A stretch of DNA of 64,000 bases, taken from Mesocentrotus franciscanus. Taxonomy: Eukaryota > Echinodermata > Echinoidea > Camarodonta > Strongylocentrotidae. Positions within the stretch are counted from its first letter, which is position 1, and each line of letters opens with the position of its first letter. The notes under the pieces are model-generated. The model saw only the letters and a list, made by a program, of their open reading frames with translations, was not told where the DNA came from and ran no database searches. Below, in pieces: positions 1 to 12,700 of the stretch. A program made the position numbers and the translations under genes. Location: the NCBI GenBank assembly GCA_037976565.1, contig CP137666.1, positions 7,362,082-7,426,081 of the forward strand, in the 5' to 3' direction.

Positions 1-584
1 AAGTGCAACCCTAAATCTAACTGTATGCATTTGACAAACTAAAGACACCAGCAATTGTTGCAGAAAAAGTTGGATCATAGCATGTAGAGATGGAATAGGT
101 GATCTGAAGGCTACAATAAGGTTTCTGGCAAGTTTGATATACAGCTACATTCATTGTGTCTTGGGTCTATAGCTCAGATTCCATTTATATAATAGTACAT
201 ACCAAGGATCACTCTTTGGGTATACATCAATGACCTGAACAAAGTGGTTTTGAGATGAAATGTGATGGAAATGGGTCTTTAGGATAAATCTTTTAAGCTT
301 CTGAGTGACTATAATGTGATCTCATAAGACTTATTTGATCCCAATCAATCAATATTACTATTATCACCGCAAGGTGACAGGCATTTTTCTGTTCTTTTCT
401 TTTCTTTTGGCAAGCCTTCAAATAAATCTTCACCCACCAAATAGCTTAATTTCGTTTAAAGGAAAGAAGGAGGATGGGGGACTGCTTGAATGACTGTAAT
501 GTTCCACTGGTGTAACTTGATAAATAGCTGCTATCAACTAAACAATGAGGAAGGAGAAGAAGAATGTGAATGGAAAAATATAGC
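1..584. other. Intergenic, nothing recognised
   Basis: AT-rich sequence with no supportable exon, RNA gene or bounded repeat. Open frames here come from the flanking GA-rich tract. Confidence 0.6.
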
Positions 585-595
585 AGGAGAGAGAG

Positions 596-640
<45 letters not shown>

Positions 641-641
641 T
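585..641. repeat. (GA)n microsatellite
   Basis: Nearly pure GA dinucleotides. The serine/leucine-rich open frames on the opposite strand are a by-product of CT-rich sequence and not a gene. Confidence 0.95.
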
Positions 642-726
642 GAGAAAGAAATATATAGGGGAGAGAGAGAAAGAGGGAAAGAAATAAAGAAATAGGGAGA
701 AAAAGAGAGGCAGATGCACATGTATT

Positions 727-986
727 AGGCCTTAAAAAAAAAAGATGTTGTATTGCCCTTTAGGTGCCAAAACATGGGTCGGTCGGTCAGAAATTTTATT
801 TTTAAAAATCTTTTTTTTAAATCTTTTTTTCTCCCTTTTTCAGTTTTGAATACTTTTTTATTCATTAAAAAAAAATTCTCTAAAAAAAACGGTAACAAAA
901 AAAAAACTTTAAAAAAAAGCCGACCGTACATTTCAAGATTGTTGGGTCGGTTGCAAAGGCAATACAACATCTTTTTTTAAAGGCCT
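727..986. mobile_element. Foldback MITE-like element
   Basis: The left end (aggccttaaaaaaa, then gatgttgtattgcc) reappears inverted at the right end (ggcaatacaacatc, then tttttttaaaggcct), giving arms of roughly 40-50 bp around a poly-A/poly-T-rich centre. Further inside, ggtcggtcggtc on the left faces gccgaccg on the right. No transposase frame is present, so it would be non-autonomous. The palindromic ends (aggcct) make the target duplication ambiguous; TTA is possible. The superfamily is not assigned. Confidence 0.7.
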
Positions 987-987
987 T

Positions 988-1018
988 ATAGGAGAGAGAG
1001 AGAGAGAGAGAGAGAAAA
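988..1018. repeat. (GA)n microsatellite
   Basis: A short GA run immediately downstream of the foldback element. Confidence 0.9.
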
Positions 1019-1099
1019 AAAAGCATGTCTCCGCTTTCTTGGGTGTATATATTGCACACTGTATGTCACCTACCATGCAACCTGATTTGACTCATTTGT

Positions 1100-1760
1100 C
1101 AAATATATCCGGTCTGTTTGGTTTACCATCACCTGGTCTGTAATTAAGTCTTTGCTTAGATTGAATGAGACAGATAAGACTACCCAGTCTGATACCCTGA
1201 TAACATGTGAGGATAAGAATGACCTGGCTGTGTTTACATTCATTGGAATGTATCGGTATCTGGTATGTTGCTAATGTGTTCACATCTATTACTGATTACA
1301 GAACATGGTTATGAGGTGGGGTAGGTTCAGATGAGACATATGAGACTGCCCAGTCTGATCCCCTGAATAATGTGTGTTGTGAAGATAAGAAGACCTTGAT
1401 GTGTTCACATCTGTGAGAATAGCTGGTCTTAAAATGCATAGTGTGTTCACATCTATAACTGATTGTAGAATACTGATAATGAGGTCTTGGGGGTAATTCA
1501 GATGAGACAAATTAGACTGCCCTTTCTGATATCCTGATAACATGAGCAGATAAAGTTTGAACCCCAGCTGTGTTTACATCTATCAGAAATGGTTCGTCTG
1601 ACATCCTGATAATGTGTTCACATCTCGCTCTGATTGTAGAGCATGGTATAGTGTCTTGGGGTCTGAAACCCTGATAAAATGAATAGATAAGAACAGCTTG
1701 GCTATGCTCGTGTTTCTGAAACCCACATAATGTGTTCACATCTAGCACGGATTGCCAGTC
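1100..1760. repeat. Diverged tandem repeat, period about 170 bp
   Basis: The block tgtgttcacatct recurs near 1274, 1441, 1612 and 1730. A sister block (gtgtt[c/t]acat near 1228, 1399 and 1572) recurs at the same spacing of 167-173 bp. Other shared pieces are gactgcccagtctgat, ccctgataa and agataagaa. The last interval is shortened to about 118 bp. Roughly four old copies, with no coding potential. Confidence 0.75.
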
Positions 1761-1971
1761 AATATTGTCATGTGTTAATTTAGTATGGTTTGAGTCTGTG
1801 AGAGAAGCCAAAACGATTTGTCTGATCGATACACTTATATAGTAAGCAGATGAGAACAGCTTAATTATGATCATGATATTGTTGTCTGCCTGAAGTCATA
1901 CAGAGTTAACGAGTGGTCCGACCTTTGCTCCGGCGGCAATTGGTCTGAGCTTAATTTCATAAAAAAGTACA

Positions 1972-2004
1972 GGGTTGGGGTTAGGTTTAGGGGTAGCGTT
2001 GGGT
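1972..2004. repeat. Short degenerate TTAGGG-like tract
   Basis: ggttggggttaggtttaggggta resembles a few decayed telomere-type hexamers. It is too short and irregular to be sure. Confidence 0.3.
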
Positions 2005-2797
2005 CCTTGGTTGAAGTTAAGATATTAGTTAGAGTAGGAAATTACCTTGGAGCAATTGTTGTAAAATTGAGTTAATGCCTTCGTGGCTCTGAGGAGGCAT
2101 TCTGTTGCGCCCTACTTCCCTTTTACTGCCATTATCAATCTCAGTCACCCCTCCATTGTCAATGAAAGAAATGGATATCTGTCATTCAATGACAGTATTA
2201 ATTCAATCTTATTCTTTATAACCCTTTTCTGTACCTGTAGTTTTATACCATAATTATAAATGATAAGAGGCAAGAAAGATAAAAATTGTATGTACAAAGT
2301 CTGTGGTCTTAATGGCCTTTTTGATTCAAAAGATAAGGCAGACATACATTTTACTAAGATCGTTAAAGAGATGAAGAAAAAAATAATGATGATGTCAGAG
2401 CATACATAGTGTATGTAAACACAGCTGGTGTCATTTTTTTGTTAAATTACATGACCTGAATGTGATCTGTAAATTGTTTGAACAGGGGTTTTCATCATTA
2501 ATAAAGTTTCAGAGTAAACATTGAACATGTTAAGAGATCGGTAAAAAATTAACCAAACATAAATCACTCCTTGTCAAATGGCAGCATGAAATGTGAAGCT
2601 GTCAGTCTTTAATCATTACGGTATCACTAAAGTTGATTGGAATATCCCTATTCTACATTTCTCATTGCTGCCATCATTTTGACTGTAGAGAGCCAGAAGA
2701 GCACTGGCTTTGTGTATGAGTTAATATCCCCCTGGCTCTCAGCAGTCAATTATCAACTATGTTTCTCTGTGGTAAAGTTTGACATTTGCAAAGCTGT
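2005..2797. other. Intergenic, with one hairpin motif
   Basis: No exon is recognisable. At 2687-2765 a gagagccagaag...ctggctctcagcag hairpin belongs to a short motif family that is seen again near 3867 and 4580. Confidence 0.5.
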
Positions 2798-3159
2798 GAG
2801 TTAAAGTGTACCAATCACCTAAACAAAAAATGTGTGTACAGCTAGGATGTATAAAATTAGTCCCCCCAAATGCACCCTGCATTCTATGGACTAGCATATA
2901 AGGATTATGAAGAAAATAACGAATAACTTAAAACTGCGCACACGGACCCAAAGTCAGACTTTGGTTCTGTGCAGGCCTTATTTTCTGCGAGTAGTCGACT
3001 CACGAGTCACTTTTTGTTAATTGAGAGTGTATTTAAACTTCCAAATTCTCTTTCCAGAAGTAAATTTGTAGCTCATATTTTAAATAGAGTATTACCACAT
3101 GGTACTACTAAGATACAAAATAAAATACCCTTTTTTGGGTGATTGGTACACTTTAACTC
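2798..3159. mobile_element. Non-autonomous DNA transposon with perfect TIRs
   Basis: The first 22 bases (2798-2819, beginning gagttaaagtgtaccaatca) are perfectly inverted at 3138-3159. Similarity continues imperfectly inward (aaacaaaaaat versus caaaaaaggg). The 362-bp interior has no transposase frame. No clear target duplication flanks the ends, so the exact boundaries and superfamily are open. Confidence 0.8.
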
Positions 3160-3164
3160 TTTAT

Positions 3165-3250
3165 TGTGGCAGTCCAGATCAAAACCCTGGACTGTCACAA
3201 GGATTGAACCCGGGGACCTATCGCACGAGTTGCCAGAACCTTCACATTGC
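3165..3250 (-). mobile_element. tRNA-derived SINE remnant
   Basis: Read on the minus strand, the segment holds a B-box-like gggttcaatcc after ggtcccc, preceded by a tRNA-like stretch with actcgtgcgat. It abuts the right TIR of the neighbouring element. It is a fragment; no tRNA cloverleaf is complete. Confidence 0.45.
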
Positions 3251-3992
3251 TCCCACTACTATATAATTCTGAATAGATACTGTACTTTGCTCTCTCTCAG
3301 CTAAGCAAGGAAATTCATTAGTCATATACCATTATGTCCACAAGTAATCAACAATTGAATCAACAAATCTATAGTTTTAAGTACCTCAGTGTACATTTGT
3401 ACTTCACTTAAAGGGAAACTCAGCCAATGTTTTAAAAATGTAAAATTCCATGCATGCCTTTGATTTGCATAGTAAACCATGATAAAGAATTATAACAGAT
3501 GCATAATGATTAGAAAAGCATACTTTTAAAGATAACAATGAAGGCTGGAAAGTCTGTTTTCATATTTCTAAAGACTGTCACAGATCGTAGTGCAAATGAT
3601 TAAGAGATATACAGATATAAACCTGAAATCTAAGCATATTTGATTGCACAGTATGTATGTGGAATATTAGACTCTGTTCGCCCTGTTCCTATTGAAATTA
3701 TACTATGAACTTACAACTTCAATTGTTGTTTTTTTTATAAGTATTCAGTCAATATTGTTTTTAATATTGTTCAATCGATAAATTTTGACAAATATTCACT
3801 CATTGATATAATCTTTTTTGAAGTTTTTGTGTGGACAGAGGCAGAGACAATACCTGTTAACTGTGTTGAGAGCCAGAAGGGCATTGACTCTTAATGCCCT
3901 TTTAGCTCCAAGTCAGCACTAGTCTTTACCGGTATATTGATGTGATAAGTGCATGACCTTAACTTTACAGCGATGCAATAACCAAACTGATA

Positions 3993-4362
3993 TCCCGTTC
4001 AGACTTACAGAAATATATACAAAGCTCGTTTAAAGAAACGTTGTATAAAGAATCATTGTATAGCGAAAGGAGCGTACAGACTAGATAAAAACATGGTATA
4101 AAGAAATTAATTTTGAAGAGGTCAATTGACGTGACAGGTGGCCAATCATCAGTGCACACTCATGATAAGCCTTCCCAATTATACGATGTTCACACTAGAG
4201 CTGGATGCTGATTCTTCATCAAGTCTTTGTTCAAAACGATGTCAAACATGTGTTTCATTATACAACGTTTTTTTATACTACATTTCTTTATACAATGATT
4301 GGGGTAAAATTAAATAGTTATCGTATAGCTATACAACGAATCCTGATAGTCTGAACACAGGG
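3993..4362. mobile_element. Foldback MITE with 5-bp TGATA target duplication
   Basis: The left terminus (cccgttcagact) and right terminus (agtctgaacacaggg, inverted) pair as TIRs. TGATA flanks both ends (3988-3992 and 4363-4367). A second inner inverted repeat links aaacgttgtataaagaatcattgtata-type sequence on the left with tatacaacgttt and ctttatacaatgat on the right, so much of the 370 bp can fold back. No transposase frame is present. Confidence 0.7.
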
Positions 4363-4369
4363 TGATATT

Positions 4370-6585
4370 AAGGCCCTATAAATAATCAATATCAACAGCT
4401 TAGCCTGGTGGGAGGAGGGCAGAGTCAATATTTTCATGATAAGATTTTGTGTGTTGATAAATAAAACATGAAGTCCTGAACCAAAGATTAAGACCTACAT
4501 GTAAGCTAGCAATCTGAATTCCATCTGCTGAGAAACATAATGGCCTTTAACTAATTATACTTTAACATAGAGCTTTGATGCCCTTCTGGCACTCAGCAGA
4601 AAATATGCTACATGTATGATTGTGGATGAGTTCTAGCTTTGTTTGGGGGGGGTAGTTAGTCTACACCTTATGAAACAGGGCAAGTACTGTAACAGTCCTC
4701 GTATGTTGGAAGAACAGGTTGCTCATGGACTTATTCTCTCCGAACTTATTTATTGAAGTTTAAAATACTTTGAAAGACTTTCACTGGATGAATTATTTAT
4801 TTCATTTCGCACTTTTAGGGATAGAGACTTGTCTTGATTTTAGATAGTCGAGTTATGTTGCAGAGGGCGCTACACAAAATATTTATTTTGGTGAGATGAT
4901 GAAAAACTGAGTGTCAAATTTGAAGGAATATACAATTTAAATGACAAAATGATCAAAATCGGTTCAGAGACGGCTGAAATATCCATAAATATAACCATTT
5001 CTTATATTCGTGGTGCCCCACAAATATTGGGTAATTTTGAACCAGCCATTGAAAAACGAGATAGCACCTTATAGGTTTTATTCCAGCCAATGCCAATATT
5101 ATGTTTTTGTTGGCTTTTTCGTGTTGGTTATAATACGCAGAACCAGCCGGCCCATGTATTGTTATTATTAATTAATTAATTAACGGTTACCATATTTTTG
5201 GAAAGTGGAGCTGAATTGGTATGATCGTATTCAATCAAAATTCACACATTTTGGGGTCTAAAATTTCCTTCATAGCAATTTTAGGTTATAAAAGGGCACT
5301 AGGTCATAAATAAGAATAAGAGCAATAACCATGCACTTTGAAGGCATTTGCAGTCTTAAACAAGAACTCAACTATCCCTTTAATAGCAATCTGCCTATGT
5401 TCACATTTCTCGTTGTGAAAATAATGATCCCTATCTCTCTATATGTTATTACCGTTAGATTGATATGTAGATGTTCATGTTTGCAAATATACAGAATTCA
5501 CTTTTAACTGCATTGCCTCCCTTACCCAGGGGAGCCATAGGCCTCTGTATGTATGTCTTTGCACATTCCTGTGTTTCTACAGGTGCATAGTCCCAATGGT
5601 ATTAGAAAAGTGCAAATTATGAGAAAAGTTGAAAGTCTGTCAAATAGATAATTTTAAATAGAAGAGGATAAATACCTAGGCCATTATTCTCAAAGTCTAT
5701 GGAGAATTGACGGTGTCACTCATCTAAGATAAGATGCCCCACAAAACCACCCAATGACTTCAACAAAAAAGAAACTCTCTTGTTCGTCATTCAAATTATA
5801 GAGCAAGTAAATTGGTTGATCAACCCAGGGGTATTCAAACCATTCAAATCTTACAAGGCCCTGATCTAGTTTCCAATGCTCTCCAAATTGGCAACGTTTG
5901 TCGGAGGTGAGAAGATTTGATTTCATGTGGGTGATGTGCCCCCATATGTCAACATGGTGATTCCAAACCCCATGATTCCTACTACGATATTGACTCTGTT
6001 GTGACATCAAATGATGTGTAAAAAAATGATCAAAGTACGTTGCAACTTTGTAAACTTGAGCAAATCTGCCTTATTTACCTAATGGGGGTGGGGGACGGAG
6101 GTGTGTGAAGTGGCCCTATTCTTGACTCTCTATGTGTGTGAATTTGGGCGTTCAGCATTTTGTCTTGGACTTAAGGGAAATTTTTGGCTTTGAAAATGTG
6201 TGGTCTTTGCCATACAAAGGAGAAGACACGTGTATGTTCTGCCCACGATGTTACTCAAGGTGACATACTATGTTTACATACATATGAAATAGCACGTAGC
6301 TGTTTGTGTATTTGATTAAATATGTAGTTTGAAATATGTTCTGAATTTAGTGCCCATTGTGCCATTGAACTTGTATAACAGAACTTATGCAATACAATTT
6401 TGCTAGTAGTTATGGATCATATTTAGGGTATCCAATAGCAAAACTATAACTTTCTAAATCGAGTGCTTCATTTATTCATATATGCAATTATGAATTTATG
6501 ATTTCTGGTTTTAGATTACTTCTGTTTTTTATTCACAATTCTATGAAACTATCTTCTGATATTGCATAGAAATATTGTTAGAAAT
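4370..6585. other. Intergenic and putative promoter side of the sclerostin-like gene
   Basis: AT-rich and without recognisable coding sequence. The 96-residue minus-strand open frame near 5720-6010 has no family features I recognise and lacks supporting splice context. The promoter of the downstream gene should lie in or before this block, but no element can be assigned. Confidence 0.4.
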
Positions 6586-6706
6586 ATGAATAAAGCACGT
6601 GCCAGCGCACACGAACACACGAGGTGCCGCTGTAGAGCCACGCAGCTGCAGCCTACCTTTCACCTTTGTACTTTGCTCATTGCAGCACTGGCCCTGTTTT
6701 CACGAG
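6586..6706 (+). CDS. Sclerostin-like gene, exon 1 (signal peptide)
   Basis: The ATG at 6586 has A at -3. It opens a 40-codon stretch with a hydrophobic core followed by FSR, then a GTACGA donor in phase 1, which fits the exon 2 acceptor. No upstream in-frame ATG is available; the frame extends only to a TTG. An intervening exon in the 5.8-kb intron cannot be excluded, because vertebrate homologues have a longer segment between signal and knot. Confidence 0.6.
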
Positions 6707-9700
6707 GTACGAACAATCAAACATATCATTTCATAAGATATACATTGTGGATATGTCTATTACAATACAGGAGAATAAAGAAGGCATTATTTAATTACTC
6801 TGTCTGTATTTGTTCATCTATTCTTGAATAATACAACCTCCCTTCTATATCATGATTTCAAAAAAGTAGATATAGACTTTTTTTGTTAAGGATTTATGCT
6901 AAATTCAATTGCTGGGGAAGAGTTGCATCATTTTTTTTCCTTATGGAGCAACGGGAGAGATACTGGTGTAAACTGTGTAAACTGGACCTGATGCAGTTCT
7001 TGCTTTGGCTGTCTATACACTTAACTTGACCCTTAGTGTATGATCATTAGAGGGAAGAAAAGTCAATTTGCTAAGAGAGCATGCCTTCAGAATGTGGTCA
7101 GATTGTCAACTTAGACCATTCTTTATACGCATTCGATCTTACGGATCTGCCCTTATATTCGCATGCTAGAACCATTGAGAAATTTGCATTACATTATTAA
7201 ATGCACCATGTATGCAATGATTTTATAACTTGGGCTATTTATCGGTACTGGAAAACTTGAATGTTAATGCTTCAAGACATGAATGTTTTAGTTGTGTCTG
7301 CACCTAGAGAAATTTGTCAGTTGTAACATGATTTTTTTCAGAATGAATTGTGAGCCAACATTTTACAAGGCTGCATTTAATTCAAAGATGTATATATGTA
7401 AGGAATCTTTCTAAGCTTGGTGAAATTTTGACAAATGCAATATCAAACACATACAAGCGAATTGGTTTTCAGCATCTAGTTGAAATTCAAAAAATAAGTT
7501 GTCACTGATACATCCTTGTTTTGTCTTAAATACCAGTTATTTACAGATACCATTGCTATTTAGTAATACTCTAGTCACACCACCGAACCTACTACAAACA
7601 AACCAATAGCCAACAAAAACATGGTCCATCGGGGGTTACATAAATTTTTGTTCAGTCTATTCTGTTTTTCATGATATGATATCGTGTTTTGTCTATGTTT
7701 ACATTGTATGTAACACCAACGGAAAACTAAATATCTGTATTATTAAAATGGGAATATTTCATCTTAAATCTTGAATCTTGAATTATTGGTCTGGTATCTG
7801 TATGACTAGGGTACAGTGTTTGGCATGTTGTTTCAAATCTAGTACATTCTCTGTTTCTTTAAGTTGTACTTGTTTACTTGCAAGACTTTAAATTTTAATC
7901 AAAGTATACCTTCACAAATAATCCTTACGAGTAAGAAGACAGTATACCGGTAGTAGTGGTTGTTTTGATGCAACTCTTTTACAGAACCAGATTAAATTGG
8001 TTTATGAATAGAGTCGGTTAACCACAGAGATTTATTTGGTCTGGGGTGTTTTCATGGGGAAGATGTTTTTCTGTTTCGAGAGGTTTTTCAACATTTGGGA
8101 ATTGGTGTCCTAAGAAAAGTGTATCTAGAACCCACAAAATGTATTTTTCTAAGAGGTATTAAAGACTATTTACTAAAAATGCATTTAAAGAAGAAACTAT
8201 ACAGTGTGTACTATGTAGGCAGGTCGGAAGGGCTAGCCATTATGGAGCAAGATCTTAGATTGAATTGATTTCCAAGTACTTTACTTGAAATTCATCATGG
8301 TATATAGAATTATAATGTGGCATGAGGCTGTGTATAAGACATCTTTTATCACTTGTTCAAGATGGTTTTCCTTGTCAAACAGGATGTATTTGTTTATAAG
8401 ACTAGTCAGATATTAATACACACATACTGTATGTGGCTATACAACAATGTGCACTGTGGAACCACATAAGGTTCAGTACTCCAGTGTAGAATTAAAGAAA
8501 AATAGAGCTGTTGGGTCCTGTGAATTCACGGCCCACCATTGAAATACTCTTTGATACCGTACTGCAAGTCTATGCACTCCTTGTGGAACCCATTAAATAC
8601 TTTTCTTTCTCTTGTGCAACTGAGGATACCTTTCCTCCCAAAACAAGATTGTTAGTTCTGATGCGGCCCTCTGTTGATTTACGCTCCATGCTGTAAGCTT
8701 ATCTCGTGAGTGCTCAGGGGAATTTGCGTTCCCACAAAACGAAAAAATGTTCGTGACTGGCGAAAGTAAAAAGACACCCGATATTCGATCGGCCGTGCTC
8801 GTGAGTCACACCTTTGTCCAAAGTATTCCTGGAATCTTGTTTAGATGGCAGATATTGTTTGGTTGTTCACTTACGCACTTCTCTCAGAGGTAGTTCAACT
8901 ATTTATCAACAACAAATGTGTTACAAATGAGAGATCATATGTAGGGAAAAGATCCAAGTCTGCAAGAGTAATATGAAGATTCTAGAATCAAAAGTTTTCA
9001 AAGAGTTTGAATAGTTATCCTTAAAGATCTCAAGTTGCCCAGCAATTATATAATTTTGTAATGAAATAATTAGAAAGTTATACAACAAAATAAGAAATTT
9101 GCTTTCAGCAATTTCTTATCATTTGAAATCTTGATGTTTTTTTTCTTTCTTTTAGTCCAGTAGTTCATTGTAGCTTTGTCTCATGAAGACATGTATTGTG
9201 TCATTCTAAGTTTCCGGTACTGTAATCATATTTGAAATGGAGAATACTGATTTTGATTTTTTTTTAAAGCTGCTTTTTTTTATTTTATAGAAAATGTCAT
9301 CCTAAGACATGAAATAATTGGATTTTTACTAGATGAATGAAGGATAGGACCATAGATCTTTTTGACCTTCATAAATGTATTGTCATGATCAGAAGCCCTT
9401 ACTATAGACATGGGGTCTTGCCTGGTTTAGATATTATCATTGTATATATACGGTAGGAATACATTGTGTATAGTCCAATATATTAGAGCCTCTGTACGTA
9501 ATTGCAGGTGCTCACTTCTCCATGCAGTCTACATACGTGTAAAGATTCTGCTACTTCAGGGATGTTCCTGCAAAATTCCTTTGAACTATCCCGGGTCGAT
9601 GATGCAACTTTTCTTAGTAAATTGTTAATCACCCACAATAGATCCTGGATAGAAATTCCCAATGCTATCAAAAACTTTTAAAAAATCTACATGACATGTC

Positions 9701-12700
9701 CAGTACCGCAAGAATGCAGTTGCACTTTTGGTGAAAGCAATGACCTTTCTGGGTAAGTGGACACACCGTGTACTAATCAAATTTGTAGGTTGCAACCCTG
9801 ATTTACTCAATAGCCAGGTAGATTAGTCAAGGATTCGCACAGCAGGAATCAACCCATTTTTCCATCTATCCATTCTATTTATCTATCTCTCAATCTGTAT
9901 CAACCCTTCCATTTGTCCAAAAAAATTGGGGTTTTGCCCATTTTTGTCTTCAGTATCCATAAGTATAGTACTGTCCTTTCATTATCAATATTGATCACAT
10001 TTAAATGTTAAATGCTCTTATTACATTTACCCTGGCATTACATTTACACTCGCATTACATTTACACCCGCATTACATTTACACCTGCATTAATACATTTA
10101 CACCCGCATTACTTTTACACCCGCATTACATTTACACTCGCATTACATTTACACCCGCATTACATTTACACCTGCATTACATTTACACTCGCATTACATT
10201 TACACCCGCATTACATTTACACTCGCATTACATTTACACTCGCATTACATTTACACTCGCATTACATTTACACCTGCATTACATTTACACCCGCATTACA
10301 TTTACACCGCATTACATTTACACCTGCATTAATACATTTACACCCGCATTACTTTTACACCCGCATTACATTTACACTCGCATTACATTTACACTCGCAT
10401 TACATTTACACTCGCATTACATTTACACCTGCATTACATTTACACCCGCATTACATTTCATGAAGTAAGTTTTCTATTACGTTTACAATGGTGGCAATGT
10501 TTTATTTTAGTAGAAGTCATTTCATTAAGATTTACATTACCTGTAAACATTTCATAGCTGAATCAGATGCCCCATTATTAGAATTGTTAGTATTTGGTTA
10601 TTCCTAGGAGTGCATGTTATACATGTTAAAGGTTGCCTTTCTGTCTTTCACTTCAATTTCTATGAAAAGTCAAATTTGGGCAAATTTTCAGGTGAATGTG
10701 ATACAAATAGCTTGTGGAAATTCATACCTCCAACCATCCAATCCCTTTAAATAGAGAATTGTTGTTCTTTTTATCTTTTCCTCCAGATTCATTATTGTGG
10801 CGAAATTGACTCTTTGATATCATGAATACAACAAAGTATCAACAGACTTTTAGAAAGAAAGTAGATAGATAGATTTTTATGCAAGCAAAATACTTGATTA
10901 TAAACTACGATTTTGTCCAGTTTGTATACTGTTGAGGAATGGAGGAAAGCTGTATTAACCATCCTATGTAGAATTTTGATAGATACAGTATTCATTATGA
11001 ACACAGACAAGAATTGAATGGCCCTTTGCTATCGAATGTTAATATCTACACACTGCACTGCTGCACTTAAAAGATTTTTGCTCTACTCTCTGCTTCTTTT
11101 CTCTCCATTCCCCCTCCCCCATTGCTCTGTGCGTATCAGGCTGGCCTTGTACAGGTGTCTTTCTCTTACCAAGCAGCTTAAAGCTTGGAATAAAGGGGAA
11201 GAAAGAAAGAGTAAGAATAAGAGGAAAAGCAAGGAAAATAGAAAAGTCAGTTTGCTTGGTCACCCCTGGCTACACTTGAATTGCTATTGCCTATGATGAG
11301 AAGAAAAAAGGAACAGTAGACTATTCAACTAGAGCGCCATGAATAGTGCACCTAGAAATATCAACTAGTCTCCCCCTGTACCAAATCTTTCTTTGGTCCT
11401 ATACAGAGCAATAAACATTCACCTCTGTCACTCTATATTCTTTTCCGTTAAACCCCTATCTAAATTTCAGTGGTACAGGATGATGCACCTGTTTTAAAAG
11501 AAGACATAATTGAATCTGCTTTCTGGCTTTATTTTTCTTGCTTTCAGCACCCATTCTCCCTGTCAATTTTGTTTCTCTACTTTTTTTCTTCTTAGCCCAA
11601 AGCTTCGAGAGCATAATGGGACGTAGACACCATTGATAACCTTGAATTCGCTGATGTGTTTTCATTGTGTATTCTCACAGAGATTTTATATTAATGAGTA
11701 TTGGGACATATAAAATGTGGGTTATAGACTCCCGATTTTGAAAGGGGGGTTATGTATTGGAAAAGAGGAGCCCATGCGCGAGTGCAAGCCTGATCAGCCT
11801 TCTACTCTCTCAAAATCACTGGGCCCTGAAAGAGTTTGAAGAGCAATTCTAGCCCCATTTTTATCCCCCCCCCCCCATTCAGTGGCAGGTTTTTTTTTTG
11901 TCCTCTGTTTGATCAAGAGAATTAGGGTTTAAATTAAAAGAAGGGAGTACTAGTATATGGAGCAAGTTGATTTAGAATTTGAAAGAGAGGGGACAAAAAT
12001 TACCATTTCATCTTCCATTAGATGGAACAGAGATTTTTATAGCTTTACAGCCATTATTCAAATGGAGTAAATGGAGTGAAATAGAAAACCTATGATATGA
12101 ATTGGAAAGAGAGGAATGAACCGGGTTAACAATGTAAAGATATATATATATATGTATCTATATATGAAAAGATATGTTGGTTACTTTCTAACTGAATATT
12201 GTGCAACCATGTTGACCTAAATTAATTTAGTTGATTTGAATTCAATGTCACATGTGGAGTAAATGAAAATACAAGTTCTCATATTGATATCTCAAGCCTG
12301 AAGTTAACTGATTTCAAGAAAATGATTTTATATTTTGTTTAATGAAAAATTGTCTAGAAATGTTTACAGTAGGATAGGATGCTGTTTAAACTTGAAATTG
12401 TTATCACAGTTCTGTCTTTTACTCAGATTGTTCTGCTATGTGTGAACTAAACAATGCCATACCCTGTATAATATGCGATATTTGATTCTAAAAAATTACA
12501 GTTTTTCTTGAAAATTCATGATTTTCTTTCTATTTCTGTCTTTGCAGAGAGACTGCAGGTCCATTGTGTGGAGCTACGATCCAAGCGCTACATTTCCGAT
12601 GGATTTTGCACGAGTACGCGACCAATCACAGAGGTAGTTTGCGCAGGGTCGTGTATTCCCGAAGACCAAACCGGGTGGTATTTCGAACACATTAAAGTCT

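Noticed and set aside
5720..6010. 96-codon minus-strand open frame
   Set aside because: No family motif recognised and no flanking splice sites forming a gene model. Could be a decayed mobile-element fragment, but that is unsupported.
10021..10458. CRISPR-like regularly spaced repeat
   Set aside because: Units are contiguous with no unique spacers; it is a minisatellite in an animal intron.
10005..10463. 152-codon open frame with a Thr/His/Leu repeat
   Set aside because: It is a translation of the 17-bp minisatellite in an intron. The 17-bp period cycles all three frames.
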